Source: Catellatospora citrea (GTDB taxonomy: Bacteria > Actinomycetota > Actinomycetes > Mycobacteriales > Micromonosporaceae). From it: a stretch of DNA of 64,000 bases. Positions 38,696 to 46,899 of the stretch are shown piece after piece. The position numbers and the translations under genes are program-made. The stretch covers positions 4,464,001-4,528,000 of the forward strand of contig NZ_RAPR01000001.1 in NCBI RefSeq assembly GCF_003610235.1. Direction: 5' to 3'. The first letter of the stretch is position 1. Each line of letters starts with the position of its first letter. The notes beneath the pieces were generated by a model that was given only the letters and a program-made list of their open reading frames with translations, did no database searches and was not told the origin of the DNA.

Positions 38696-40831
38696 TCAGC
38701 TGCCGACGGGGCGGCCGTCGAGCCGCCACACGCCGACGATGCCCGGCTTGGCGTAGTCGCCGTCGGGCCAGGTGCTGGCCGGCTTCTCCATGGACGCGCC
38801 GCTGATCTCGCCCGGGTGCTGCGGGGCGACGAACACCGTCTTGTTGTCCACGCTGATGAACGGGCCGCAGGCCTCGGCCCCGCGGGGCACGGTGAGGAAC
38901 TGCTTGAGGTGCCCGGCCTCGGGGCCGCTCAGCGCGGTCGCGAAGAGGCCGTCGTTGGACAGCAGCGCGTTGCCGTCCGTGGAGATCCACAGGTTGCCCG
39001 CGCCGTCGAATGCCAGGTTGTCCGGGCAGGAGATCGGCGAGACCTTGGTCTTGTCGTACCCCATGAAGTAGGTCGACGGGTCTGCCGGGTCGCCGCAGAC
39101 GATCGGGACCGCCCAGGTGAACGTGGTGCCCGCGTGGTTGCCGCCGTCCTCGGTGATCTCGAAGATGTGCCCGTGCTTGTTGCCGTTGCGCGGGTTGGCC
39201 TCGTCGGCCGGCGCGTTGCGGCCGCCGGTGGTGCCGCGGGCCGTGTTGTTGGTCAGCGCGGCGTAGATCTTGCCGGTGACCGGGTTCGGCTCGACGTCCT
39301 CGGGGCGGTCCATCTTGGTCGGGTTGACCACGTCGGCCGCGAGCCGGGTGTGCACCAGGATCTGCTCGACGGTCCAGCCCGGCACCATCGACTTGTTGTC
39401 CTTGACCAGCGGGATCCAGACGCCGGTGCCGTTGAACGCGCCGTCGCTGGGCAGCTTGCCGGTGCCGTCGATCTCGGCGGCGCTGGTGTAGCCGAGCCGT
39501 GCCACGTACAGGTCGCCGGACTCCAGCAGGGACATGTTCTGCTTGCGGGCCCAGTACGAGTTGCCGCGGGTGAACTTCTTGTGCGACACGAACTTGTACA
39601 TGTAGTCGTGCCGCTCGTCGTCGCCCATGTAGGCCACGACGTGGCCGTTGTCGGCCACGATCACGTTCGCGCCCTCGTGCTTGAACCGGCCCAGCGCGGT
39701 GTGCTTGCGCGGGGTCGAGCCCGGGTCGAACGGGTCCACCTCGACGATCCAGCCGTGGCGGTGGATCTCGTTCGGGGTCGCGGTCAGGTCGAACCGGGCG
39801 TCGACCCGGTCCCACTTGCGCGAGCCGCTGGGGTAGCGGGCCGTGGTGGAGACGCCGTAGCGGTTCAGCGACGCCTTGTTCTCCGCGGGCGCGCCGTCGC
39901 CGCCGACGAAGTACTGGTTCCAGTTCTCCTCGCCGGACAGCACGGTGCCCCACGGGGTGACGCCGCCGGCGCAGTTGTTGAACGTGCCGATGACCTTGCG
40001 GCCGCTCGGGTCGGCCGCGGTCTTCAGCAGCGCCGAACCCGCCGCGGGGCCGGTCATCGCGAAGACCGTGGACAGGCCGGTGATGCGCCGGTTGTACGGC
40101 CGCCGCCCCTTGCCGACCACGACCCACTGCCCGGTGCGCCCGACCCGCTCCAGCTCGACGACCGACATGCCATGCGCGGCGATGGTGGCCTGGATCTGGT
40201 CGGCGGTGAGCGCGTCGAGCCCGGTGAAGCCGGGGAACATCAGTTCCTCGTTGGTGTACTCGTGGTTGCAGACCAGCAGGGCGCGGTCGCCGCCACGGCC
40301 CAGCGGCAGCACCGCGACGAAGTCGTTGTTGTAGCCGAACTGCTTGGCCTGGGTGGCCGCGGTCTGCTTGGCCGGGTTGAAGTCGGCCGCGCCGGGCACG
40401 ACCTCGTCGCCCCAGCGGATGATCACGTTGTGGTCGTACCCGTTGGGCACCACCAGGTTGTCCAGGGTGTTCGGGGGGATCGGCGAGAAGGTCAGCGCGG
40501 TCGGCTTCCCGGTGCGGGTCAGCGCGTCCACGGAGAACTCCTCGGCCGCACCCGCCTCGCCGCCCTCGGCGAACGCCGGCGCGGCGACGGTGGCGCCGGC
40601 CACCGCACCGGCGAAGCCGAGCGCGATGGCGCCGGCCGAGCCGGCCTTGAGCATGCCGCGCCGGGAGACCTCGGCCTGCACGACGTCGCCGAAGTACGCG
40701 TTGGGCGACGTGTTCGGGGCCGGGTGGTCACAGGCGTTGCCGCAGCGGTAAAGACAGGTCATGGACGACCGGCTGCCTCCGCTGTGGCCGTCCCCGCCGA
40801 GCAGGGGGAGCCGGCGGCGGGATTCGTTCAT
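38696..40831 (-). CDS. PhoX-family alkaline phosphatase (DUF839), Tat-exported
   Basis: The 711-residue protein belongs to the PhoX family of calcium and iron dependent phosphatases exported by the Tat system. A twin-arginine segment, VSRRGMLKAGSAGAIALGF, lies near residues 52-70, unusually deep because of a 50-residue N-terminal extension with CLYRCGNACDHP. Family text includes NHEYTNEELMFPG, SGEENWNQYF and PEDVEPNPVTGKIYAALTN. ATG 40831 has GGAGG; the in-frame extension to 41065 is not needed. A phosphate-starvation role is usual but I saw no PHO box. Confidence 0.85.
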   Translation of the reverse strand: MNESRRRLPLLGGDGHSGGSRSSMTCLYRCGNACDHPAPNTSPNAYFGDVVQAEVSRRGMLKAGSAGAIALGFAGAVAGATVAAPAFAEGGEAGAAEEFSVDALTRTGKPTALTFSPIPPNTLDNLVVPNGYDHNVIIRWGDEVVPGAADFNPAKQTAATQAKQFGYNNDFVAVLPLGRGGDRALLVCNHEYTNEELMFPGFTGLDALTADQIQATIAAHGMSVVELERVGRTGQWVVVGKGRRPYNRRITGLSTVFAMTGPAAGSALLKTAADPSGRKVIGTFNNCAGGVTPWGTVLSGEENWNQYFVGGDGAPAENKASLNRYGVSTTARYPSGSRKWDRVDARFDLTATPNEIHRHGWIVEVDPFDPGSTPRKHTALGRFKHEGANVIVADNGHVVAYMGDDERHDYMYKFVSHKKFTRGNSYWARKQNMSLLESGDLYVARLGYTSAAEIDGTGKLPSDGAFNGTGVWIPLVKDNKSMVPGWTVEQILVHTRLAADVVNPTKMDRPEDVEPNPVTGKIYAALTNNTARGTTGGRNAPADEANPRNGNKHGHIFEITEDGGNHAGTTFTWAVPIVCGDPADPSTYFMGYDKTKVSPISCPDNLAFDGAGNLWISTDGNALLSNDGLFATALSGPEAGHLKQFLTVPRGAEACGPFISVDNKTVFVAPQHPGEISGASMEKPASTWPDGDYAKPGIVGVWRLDGRPVGS

Positions 40832-40959
40832 GGGAGTTGCCTCCATACGTCGGGTCGACAGGTTGTGCCGTCGTCCGGAACGTAGGGAGGGGAGGTGAGC
40901 CGCGTTCATCCCGCCGATGAACCCTGTATGAACACCACCAGGCCGCGGGCCGCCCGTTT

Positions 40960-41040
40960 CAAGATCATCCGACTTGCCTGGCACATGTGCGTATCTTGGG
41001 CACGCTTTCGCCCGGTTGCCTGGCAAGTCGGATGACCTTG
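40960..41040. repeat. Long imperfect palindrome between rarD and phoX
   Basis: Nineteen-nt arms (40960-40978 and 41022-41040) match with one mismatch; 14 bp, TCATCCGACTTGCC, are perfect. The 43-nt loop begins and ends next to a repeated TTGCCTGGCA (40975-40984, 41016-41025). It follows the rarD stop on the minus strand by 47 nt, so termination is possible. The size and repeats also suit a mobile palindromic element. Confidence 0.5.
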
Positions 41041-41086
41041 GATCGGTTCGGCGGGGCCGCCCCACCGGGCCGCCGGGTAGGGGCGG

Positions 41087-42019
41087 TCAGGCGCGGGTGG
41101 TGGCCGCGAGGGGGGTGGCGTCGCCGGTGGCGAGGGCGAGGCGGTTGCGGCGGGCGTTGCGCAGGCCGTCCCAGGTGAACACGGCCAGGGCGAGCCAGAC
41201 CAGGCCGAAGCCGAACAGGCGGGCCGGTGGCATCGGCTCGTGGAAGGCGAAGACGCCCAGCGCCAGCTGCAGGGTCGGGGCGACGTACTGCAGCATGCCG
41301 AGGCCGGTCAGCGGGATGCGGTTGGCGGCTCCGGCGAACATCAGCAGCGGGATGGCGGTGATCACGCCCGCGGCGGCCAGCAGCAGGGTGTGGCCGGTGC
41401 TCACGTGGCCGAACGTCAGGTCGCCGGAGAAGGCGAGCCAGCCGAGCACCGCCAGCGCGGGCAGGGTCAGCACCGCGGACTCGACGAACAGGCCGTCGGC
41501 GGGCGGCAGGGCCAGGCGCTTCTTGGTCAGCCCGTACAGCGCGAAGCTGATCGCGAGGATCAGCGCGATCCACGGCGGGTGGCCGTAGTCGACGGCCAGC
41601 ACCAGCACCGCGAACGTGCCGACGCCCACCGCGGCCCACTGCGCGGGGCGCAGCCGCTCGCCCAGCACGAGCACGCCGAGCACGATGACGACCAGCGGGT
41701 TGATGAAGTAGCCGAGGGACGTCTCCACCACCCGGTCCACGTTCACGCCGTAGATGTAGGTGCCCCAGTTGACGCCGATGAAGACGGCGGCCAGCGCGAT
41801 GCCGCCGACGGTGGCGGGCTTGCGCAGCAGTGCCGCGATCTGCCGCCAGCGGCGCACCGCGGTGAGCACGAGGACCATGAACAGGGCCGACCACGCGATC
41901 CGGTGCGCGAGCACCTCGACCGGGCCGGCGGGTTTCAGCAGCTTGAAGTACGCCGGGAAGAAGCCCCACAGAGCGTAGGCGCCGAACCCGTACAGGTAGC
42001 CGAGGCGAAGCTGACTCAC
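41087..42019 (-). CDS. rarD: RarD-type EamA/DMT-superfamily transporter
   Basis: The 310-residue protein has ten predicted membrane helices in two EamA repeats. The opening GYLYGFGAYALWGFFPAYFKLL and the segments ANWG-like VNWGTYIYGVN, SLGYFINPL and LLMFAGAANRIPLTGLG are typical of RarD proteins. Substrate is not known for the family, though chloramphenicol resistance was the first phenotype. GTG 42019 is the start that gives a full first helix. Confidence 0.85.
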   Translation of the reverse strand: MSQLRLGYLYGFGAYALWGFFPAYFKLLKPAGPVEVLAHRIAWSALFMVLVLTAVRRWRQIAALLRKPATVGGIALAAVFIGVNWGTYIYGVNVDRVVETSLGYFINPLVVIVLGVLVLGERLRPAQWAAVGVGTFAVLVLAVDYGHPPWIALILAISFALYGLTKKRLALPPADGLFVESAVLTLPALAVLGWLAFSGDLTFGHVSTGHTLLLAAAGVITAIPLLMFAGAANRIPLTGLGMLQYVAPTLQLALGVFAFHEPMPPARLFGFGLVWLALAVFTWDGLRNARRNRLALATGDATPLAATTRA

Positions 42020-42091
42020 CGATCAATGGTAAGGGGGCGCTCCGCCTCGGCTCCTGACATGTGAGCCAGGTCGCTCACCCGCCGAGCGAAC

Positions 42092-42463
42092 TCAGTCCTC
42101 GATGAACCAGTTCAGTGCCCAGCTGGTGAGACCGACGACGAGCGCGCCGAGGATGGCGGCGGGCCAGAAGTTGTCGACGTGGAACGGCACGTCCAGCAGG
42201 CCGGCGATGAAGCTGGTCAGCATGAACAGCGCGCCGTTGACGACCAGCGCGATCAGGCCGAGGGTGAAGATGTACAGCCCGCAGCCGACCATCTTGACGA
42301 TCGGGCGGATGAACGCGTTGCAGAGTCCGAAGATGACGGCGATCGCGACGAACGTGCCGATCGTGCCGAGGACGGTCTCGGCCGTCACGCTGATGCCCGG
42401 AACGAGCATGGTCGCCACCCAGACGGCGGCGGCGCTGGCGGCCAGACGGAGGAGAATTCCCAT
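42092..42463 (-). CDS. Phage holin family IV-like small membrane protein
   Basis: The 123-residue protein has four predicted membrane helices and the family pattern AFIRPIVKMV followed by YIFTLGLIALVVNGALFM, as in the mycobacterial 4-TM holin superfamily. Despite the name, these chromosomal proteins are not known to lyse cells. ATG 42463 follows GGAGGAGAATTCC. A longer frame extending to 44122 is an overlap with eccE in another frame. Confidence 0.8.
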   Translation of the reverse strand: MGILLRLAASAAAVWVATMLVPGISVTAETVLGTIGTFVAIAVIFGLCNAFIRPIVKMVGCGLYIFTLGLIALVVNGALFMLTSFIAGLLDVPFHVDNFWPAAILGALVVGLTSWALNWFIED

Positions 42464-42516
42464 GGTGCGGCATCGTGCCACGATTCGCCCCGGTGCGCAC
42501 CCCCCAGCCTGGCCGG

Positions 42517-44361
42517 TCAGCGTCCGTTCTGCTGGGTCGCGTTGATCAGCTGCTGCTCGTAGCCGGTGGTGCTCAGCGCCGCCCAGCGCACCGAGCGGCG
42601 GTGCACCACGCCGATCATGCCGGGCTGGGCGCGGGACAGCCACGCCTCCTGGTCGCGGCTCAGCCCCAGCACGGACACCGCGACCGCGGCCTCGGCCGGC
42701 TGCAGCGGCTGCAGCAGCGCGAGGTCGGCGCGGCCGAGCACGTCGACGTCCACGGGGGACAGGTCGTCGCGCACCACCAGGGTGCTGTGCCAGGGCGTGC
42801 CCGGCGTGCGGTCGGCGGCGACCGGGCCCGCGTCGACGATGCTGAGCAGCGGGCGCAGCGGCGTGCCGGGCGGCACGTTGACCGGGCCCGGCGCCATCAC
42901 GGCCAGCGGCGCGCCGGAGCCCAGCCCGCGGCTGAACGGCTCCCACGCCCACGGGCGGGTCGTCTGGACCAGCACGTACGCCCCCAGGGCCATGGCCCGC
43001 ACGGCCACGATCTGGGCCACCGCGACGCCGCCGATCAGGACGGCCCGGGTGGCCTCCGGGCGGAACAGCCGGAAGGAGACCGGCTCGCTGTGCCGGTTGA
43101 CCCCGATCATGAGCCCGCTGCCGCCGTACGGCGTGGCCAGCGCGGCGACCGCGGCCGGTCGCCGGTTGACGCCGCCGCCCCCGCCCGTGGCGAGTTCGGC
43201 GGGGCCGGGTCCGGCCAGCGGCAGCGTGGCGATCAGGCCGTCGAACTGCTGCCCGTCCAGGCGGCGGGCGTGGGCGTGCTCGGTGGCCAGCAGCTGGCGC
43301 AGGGCCGTGCCCGCGTTGCCGAGCGAGTTGTGGTCGGGTGCGGTGAGCCGCACGGTCAGCTCGGCCTGCACGGTCGCGCCGCCGTCGGCCCAGGGGCCCG
43401 CGGTCAGCGACACCGACACCGTGGTGGCCGGCAGTCGGAGCAGGCGCGGCAGCAGCGCGTGGGCGGGGTCGGGGTGCGGCGTCGGCCAGCGCTCCACCGC
43501 GTACGAGCTGGCGTAGAGCCCACCGATGTGCAGCGCGGACCAGCCCTCCTGGGCGGGGGCCGCGCCGTCGTGTCCGGCGGCCTCGGCCAGCGTCCGCAGT
43601 GCCGCGACGTCGCCGAGCAGCCGGTGCGGGACGTCGCCCAGCTTCGCGCGGACCTTGCGCACCGCGCCGGTCAGCGCGCGCTGCAGGTCGGCCTCCTGCC
43701 AGCCCTCGGCCCGGCGCACCCGCACCGCGAGCACGGCGCGCTCGTTGGCCAGCAGGCGCCCGCCGGACAGCTGGCGGTAGGACGACGCCGCGGGCGACGA
43801 GCCGTTGGCGGCGTTCGCGTGCAGCAGCAGCTGCAGCCGCACCGGCGGGGTGTCCGCGCCGGGCGCGGGCAGCAGCGCGGCCGGCGAGGGCAGCGGGTGC
43901 CAGGCGCGGGCCGGCATCACCGCCTGGTCGCCGAGTTCCAGCAGCACGCACATGCCCTCGGCGTCGGCGACCGCGGCGCAGGACACACCCTCGATGTCCA
44001 GGGTGGACAGACGGCTGCCCGGGGCGGCGGCGGCCAGCAGTTCGGCGGCGTCGCCGGTCGGCTCGATCCGGCGGCGGCGGCCGCGGTAGCGCAGGTAGAC
44101 GGCGGTCCACTCGGACAGCCAACGGCCCCGCCAGCGGCCCCAGGCCAGCACGATGAGCGCGGCCGCCACCGGCACGGCGGGCAGCAGGTAGCCGACCCCC
44201 GCCTGCGCGGCGGCCACCAGCAGCACCAGGGCCAGTTGCACCGCGACGATCTGGCCGCTGCCGAGGCCGAGGAAACGCCTGGCCGGACGCGGATGCGCCG
44301 CCGGTGCGGCCGCTGCGTCGGCGGTGTGCGCCGTCGGCCCGGTAACCGTGTCGACCGTCAT
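42517..44361 (-). CDS. eccE: Type VII secretion protein EccE
   Basis: EccE lies at the periphery of the ESX membrane complex. The 614-residue protein has two N-terminal membrane helices (GQIVAVQLALVLLVAAAQAG, then VAAALIVLAWG, about residues 35-80) followed by a large soluble domain with LSTLDIEGVSCAAVAD. ATG 44361 starts just before a Thr/Ala-rich lead; the frame open to 45024 overlaps eccB and is rejected. It is divergent from eccB across 142 nt, so the two are probably co-regulated. Confidence 0.82.
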   Translation of the reverse strand: MTVDTVTGPTAHTADAAAAPAAHPRPARRFLGLGSGQIVAVQLALVLLVAAAQAGVGYLLPAVPVAAALIVLAWGRWRGRWLSEWTAVYLRYRGRRRRIEPTGDAAELLAAAAPGSRLSTLDIEGVSCAAVADAEGMCVLLELGDQAVMPARAWHPLPSPAALLPAPGADTPPVRLQLLLHANAANGSSPAASSYRQLSGGRLLANERAVLAVRVRRAEGWQEADLQRALTGAVRKVRAKLGDVPHRLLGDVAALRTLAEAAGHDGAAPAQEGWSALHIGGLYASSYAVERWPTPHPDPAHALLPRLLRLPATTVSVSLTAGPWADGGATVQAELTVRLTAPDHNSLGNAGTALRQLLATEHAHARRLDGQQFDGLIATLPLAGPGPAELATGGGGGVNRRPAAVAALATPYGGSGLMIGVNRHSEPVSFRLFRPEATRAVLIGGVAVAQIVAVRAMALGAYVLVQTTRPWAWEPFSRGLGSGAPLAVMAPGPVNVPPGTPLRPLLSIVDAGPVAADRTPGTPWHSTLVVRDDLSPVDVDVLGRADLALLQPLQPAEAAVAVSVLGLSRDQEAWLSRAQPGMIGVVHRRSVRWAALSTTGYEQQLINATQQNGR

Positions 44362-44503
44362 CGCGATAGCCTCCCCTAGGCTCCAGCTAGTGGCGGCCCC
44401 GCGGCCCGCCCGGCGGCGGATCGCCGAGGACAACCCAACAGCTGAACCGCCGCACTTCGCCCGGCTCATGGTAGAGCCGCAGGCTGACCCGTGGGGAGGG
44501 CCC

Positions 44504-45880
44504 ATGCCGTCGAGACAGGACCAACTGCACTCGTACCAGTTCACGGTGCAGCGTGTGGTCTCGGCGCTGGTGATGCGCGACACCGATCCGGCGCAGGCGC
44601 CGTTTCGCCGCGCCGCCGGCGCCACCCTCGCCAGCATCCTGCTGGCCGTGGTCATCGCGGCCGGATACGGGGTGTACGGCGTGTTCAGCAACCGCGGTGA
44701 CACCGGCTGGAAAGCCGACGGCACGGTCATCATCGAGGAGGATTCGGGCGCGCACTTCGTGTACCGCGACGGAAAGCTGCACCCGGCGCTGAACCTGACC
44801 TCGGCGCTGCTGGCCTCCGGCGCGGCGCAGCCGAAGGTGACGACGGTGGCCCGCAAGTCGCTTGTGGACGTGCCGCGCGGGCTCACCGTCGGTCTGGTGG
44901 ACCTGCCCGACTCGCTGCCCGACCCGGATGCCCTGCTCGGGCTGCCGTGGTCGGTCTGCTCGGCGACCGCGGCGGGCAAGCCGGCCTCGGTGCTGGTGGT
45001 GGGCGACACGGTGCTCGCCGGCAAGGGCCGGGTGATGGGCGGCGACGACGCGCTGTTCGTGCGCGCCGGTGAGGCGATCTACCTGCTCTGGCACGGCCGG
45101 CTCTACAACGCCGACGCCGACGAGTACGCCGACCTGGCCGGCGGCGCGCAGCCGGTGGCCGTGCCGGCCGCGTTCGTCAACGGCATGCCGCAGGGGCAGC
45201 CGCTGGACGAGCCGCGGATCGGCGACCCGGGCGCGACCTCCTCGGTCAAGGAGCTCAAGAACGGCCAGGTCATCAAGATCAAGGGACTGGACGGCAAGTC
45301 GCTGCAGTACGCGGTCGTCCGCGCGGACGGCCTGGCGATGATCACGCCGGTGCAGGCCGCGCTGCTGCTCGGACGCTACCGCCAGCAGCACGGCATCGGC
45401 CGGGAGATCGAGATCGACCAGACCGAGCTGGCCGAGTACGACAACTCGCCCGACAGCCTCGTCCCGGACGCCGGCGACCCGCGGCAGCCACCGGCGAACA
45501 TGCCGACCATCGCCACCTACGGCCAGGGCGCGCTGTGCGCGGTGGTCCGCGACGACGCGGGCACCACCGAGGTGCGCGCCGAGGTGCCGCTGGACCTGGC
45601 CGGACGCATCGCGACCGTGGGCCGCAGCGCCGAGGGCGGCTCGTACGCCGACTACGTGCTGGTGCCCTCCGGCCGGGGCGCGATCGTGGCCGCGGGCACG
45701 ACGTTGAGCCTGGTCACCGACCAGGGCGTGCGCTACGACGCGGCCCGGCCCGACGTGCTGCCGATGCTCGGCTACAAGGATCCGGTCCCGCTGCGGCTGC
45801 CCTCGTCGCTGGTCGACCTGCTCCCGCCGGGACCCGGCCTCGACCCGCAGACGGCGTCCGCGCAGCTGGCCCTCGGCTGA
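44504..45880 (+). CDS. eccB: Type VII secretion protein EccB
   Basis: EccB is a core ESX membrane component with an ATPase-like periplasmic domain. The 458-residue product starts with the family N-terminus MPSRQDQLHSYQFTVQRVVS, then DTDPAQAPFRR and one membrane helix (about residues 40-63). The rest is extracytoplasmic with two likely paired Cys. ATG 44504 has GGGGAGGG; the upstream frame from 44324 is non-coding. It leads the two WXG100 genes. Confidence 0.9.
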   Translation: MPSRQDQLHSYQFTVQRVVSALVMRDTDPAQAPFRRAAGATLASILLAVVIAAGYGVYGVFSNRGDTGWKADGTVIIEEDSGAHFVYRDGKLHPALNLTSALLASGAAQPKVTTVARKSLVDVPRGLTVGLVDLPDSLPDPDALLGLPWSVCSATAAGKPASVLVVGDTVLAGKGRVMGGDDALFVRAGEAIYLLWHGRLYNADADEYADLAGGAQPVAVPAAFVNGMPQGQPLDEPRIGDPGATSSVKELKNGQVIKIKGLDGKSLQYAVVRADGLAMITPVQAALLLGRYRQQHGIGREIEIDQTELAEYDNSPDSLVPDAGDPRQPPANMPTIATYGQGALCAVVRDDAGTTEVRAEVPLDLAGRIATVGRSAEGGSYADYVLVPSGRGAIVAAGTTLSLVTDQGVRYDAARPDVLPMLGYKDPVPLRLPSSLVDLLPPGPGLDPQTASAQLALG

Positions 45881-46035
45881 TCCGCCACGACCCGGGTTAT
45901 CCACAGGCAGTGGCTCCGGGCTGGCACGAGTCGACGCGGGACGCTACCGTCACCGAGACAGGCGCACCACCACCAATGCTCCGCATAGGACGGTGGATGC
46001 GTAACTGCACAAAGGGAATGGGGTGACGTACGACA

Positions 46036-46356
46036 ATGGCGGAAACCGCCTCCGAAGCCGCGATCATGGCCTCGACCGCAGGCAAGTTCGACTCGGCCAA
46101 CGACGACCTGCAGACCATGCTCAGCCGCTTGCTGAGCGAGCTGGAGATGCTGCAGACCAGTTGGGTGGGTCGCGCGGGCAGCTCCTTCGAGCAGGTCAAG
46201 ATTGCCTGGTCGCAGGACCAGAAGGCATTGCACCAGGCGCTCGCTGAGACGTCGAAAGCGATCCGCACGGCCGGCCAGGAATACAGCCGCGCCGACGAGG
46301 AGCAGGCAGGCCGGGTGGCCTCCAAGAACACCGGCGGCGTCTCGCTGAACCTGTGA
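46036..46356 (+). CDS. WXG100 family protein (ESX substrate) with YxxxD signal
   Basis: The 106-residue helical-hairpin protein has the W43-V-G45 turn and the C-terminal secretion motif Y83-S-R-A-D87 (YxxxD). WXG100 proteins are secreted as dimers by ESX systems and are often needed for secretion of others. About 19 residues follow the signal motif. It lies 155 nt after eccB and pairs with the second WXG100 gene, which lacks a clear YxxxD, so a heterodimer with one signal-bearing partner is the expected arrangement. Confidence 0.85.
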   Translation: MAETASEAAIMASTAGKFDSANDDLQTMLSRLLSELEMLQTSWVGRAGSSFEQVKIAWSQDQKALHQALAETSKAIRTAGQEYSRADEEQAGRVASKNTGGVSLNL

Positions 46357-46400
46357 GCGCGGCAGACCACGACATGCTCGCCTGCTACCGCGGCCTTGAT

Positions 46401-46435
46401 CGGTGTCATCCTCCGCTGCGCTGCGGATGACACCG
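46401..46435 (+). promoter_or_regulatory. Hairpin between the two WXG100 genes
   Basis: CGGTGTCATCC (46401-46411) pairs perfectly with GGATGACACCG (46425-46435) around a 13-nt loop. It occupies the 124-nt gap between the esx-like genes, with no T-run. It could attenuate transcription or stabilise RNA ends and so set the ratio of the two products. Function is inferred. Confidence 0.4.
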
Positions 46436-46480
46436 AGCGGCCGCTACCGCAGGCGACGGACCGAAAGGGGGAGGACCGAT

Positions 46481-46777
46481 ATGAGCAACGGCGAGAGGCT
46501 CGTCGTCAACTTCGCCTCGCTGCACGAGGCGAGCGGGCACATTCAGACGGCGCTGGGCAAGCTGGAGACCACGCTGAGCCAGCTGGAGAGCGACGCCGGA
46601 CCGATGGTGTCCACGTGGAGCGGCGCCGCGCAGACGGCCTACCACGAGCGCCAGGCCAAGTGGCGCAAGGCCGCGGACGAGCTGTCCGTGATGCTGCGCG
46701 ACATCAAGGGCGCGGTCGACGAGGCCGCCGTCCAGTTCAAGGACGCCGAGGACCGCAACACCCGGCTGTTCCACTGA
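46481..46777 (+). CDS. WXG100 family protein (second ESX-like partner)
   Basis: The 98-residue protein has the W46-S-G48 turn between two helices, as in EsxA/EsxB proteins. No canonical YxxxD/E occurs at the C-terminus; the nearest text is FKDAED, with Phe in place of Tyr. GGGGGAGG lies upstream of ATG 46481. An intrinsic terminator follows about 95 nt later. Confidence 0.85.
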   Translation: MSNGERLVVNFASLHEASGHIQTALGKLETTLSQLESDAGPMVSTWSGAAQTAYHERQAKWRKAADELSVMLRDIKGAVDEAAVQFKDAEDRNTRLFH

Positions 46778-46870
46778 CCCACGTCGCCGTGGCCCGGGGC
46801 AGCTGACAGCCGTTGCCCCGGGCTGCGCGCGTAGGTGATCGGGCTGCTGTCCCGGCAGTGGTCCATGACC

Positions 46871-46899
46871 GCACCGGTGATCGCCACCGGTGCTTTTTT
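46871..46899 (+). terminator. Intrinsic terminator with T6 after the esx genes
   Basis: GCACCGGTG (46871-46879) and CACCGGTGC (46885-46893) form a perfect 9-bp stem with a 5-nt loop, followed directly by TTTTTT (46894-46899). It is the only textbook rho-independent terminator with a T-run in the window that I noticed. It ends at the convergent mycP stop. Confidence 0.85.

Noticed and set aside
38630..40885. A 751-codon plus-strand frame opposite the PhoX gene
   Set aside because: Its composition is antisense-like, and the minus frame has the Tat signal and PhoX motifs.
42092..42463. Phage origin or lysis role for the holin-family gene
   Set aside because: It stands alone among chromosomal genes with no endolysin or phage genes nearby, as is usual for this actinobacterial protein group.
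42092..44122. A 676-codon minus frame joining the holin-family gene with upstream sequence
   Set aside because: Only the last 123 residues are protein-like; the upstream part is eccE read in the wrong frame, so this is not a fusion protein.
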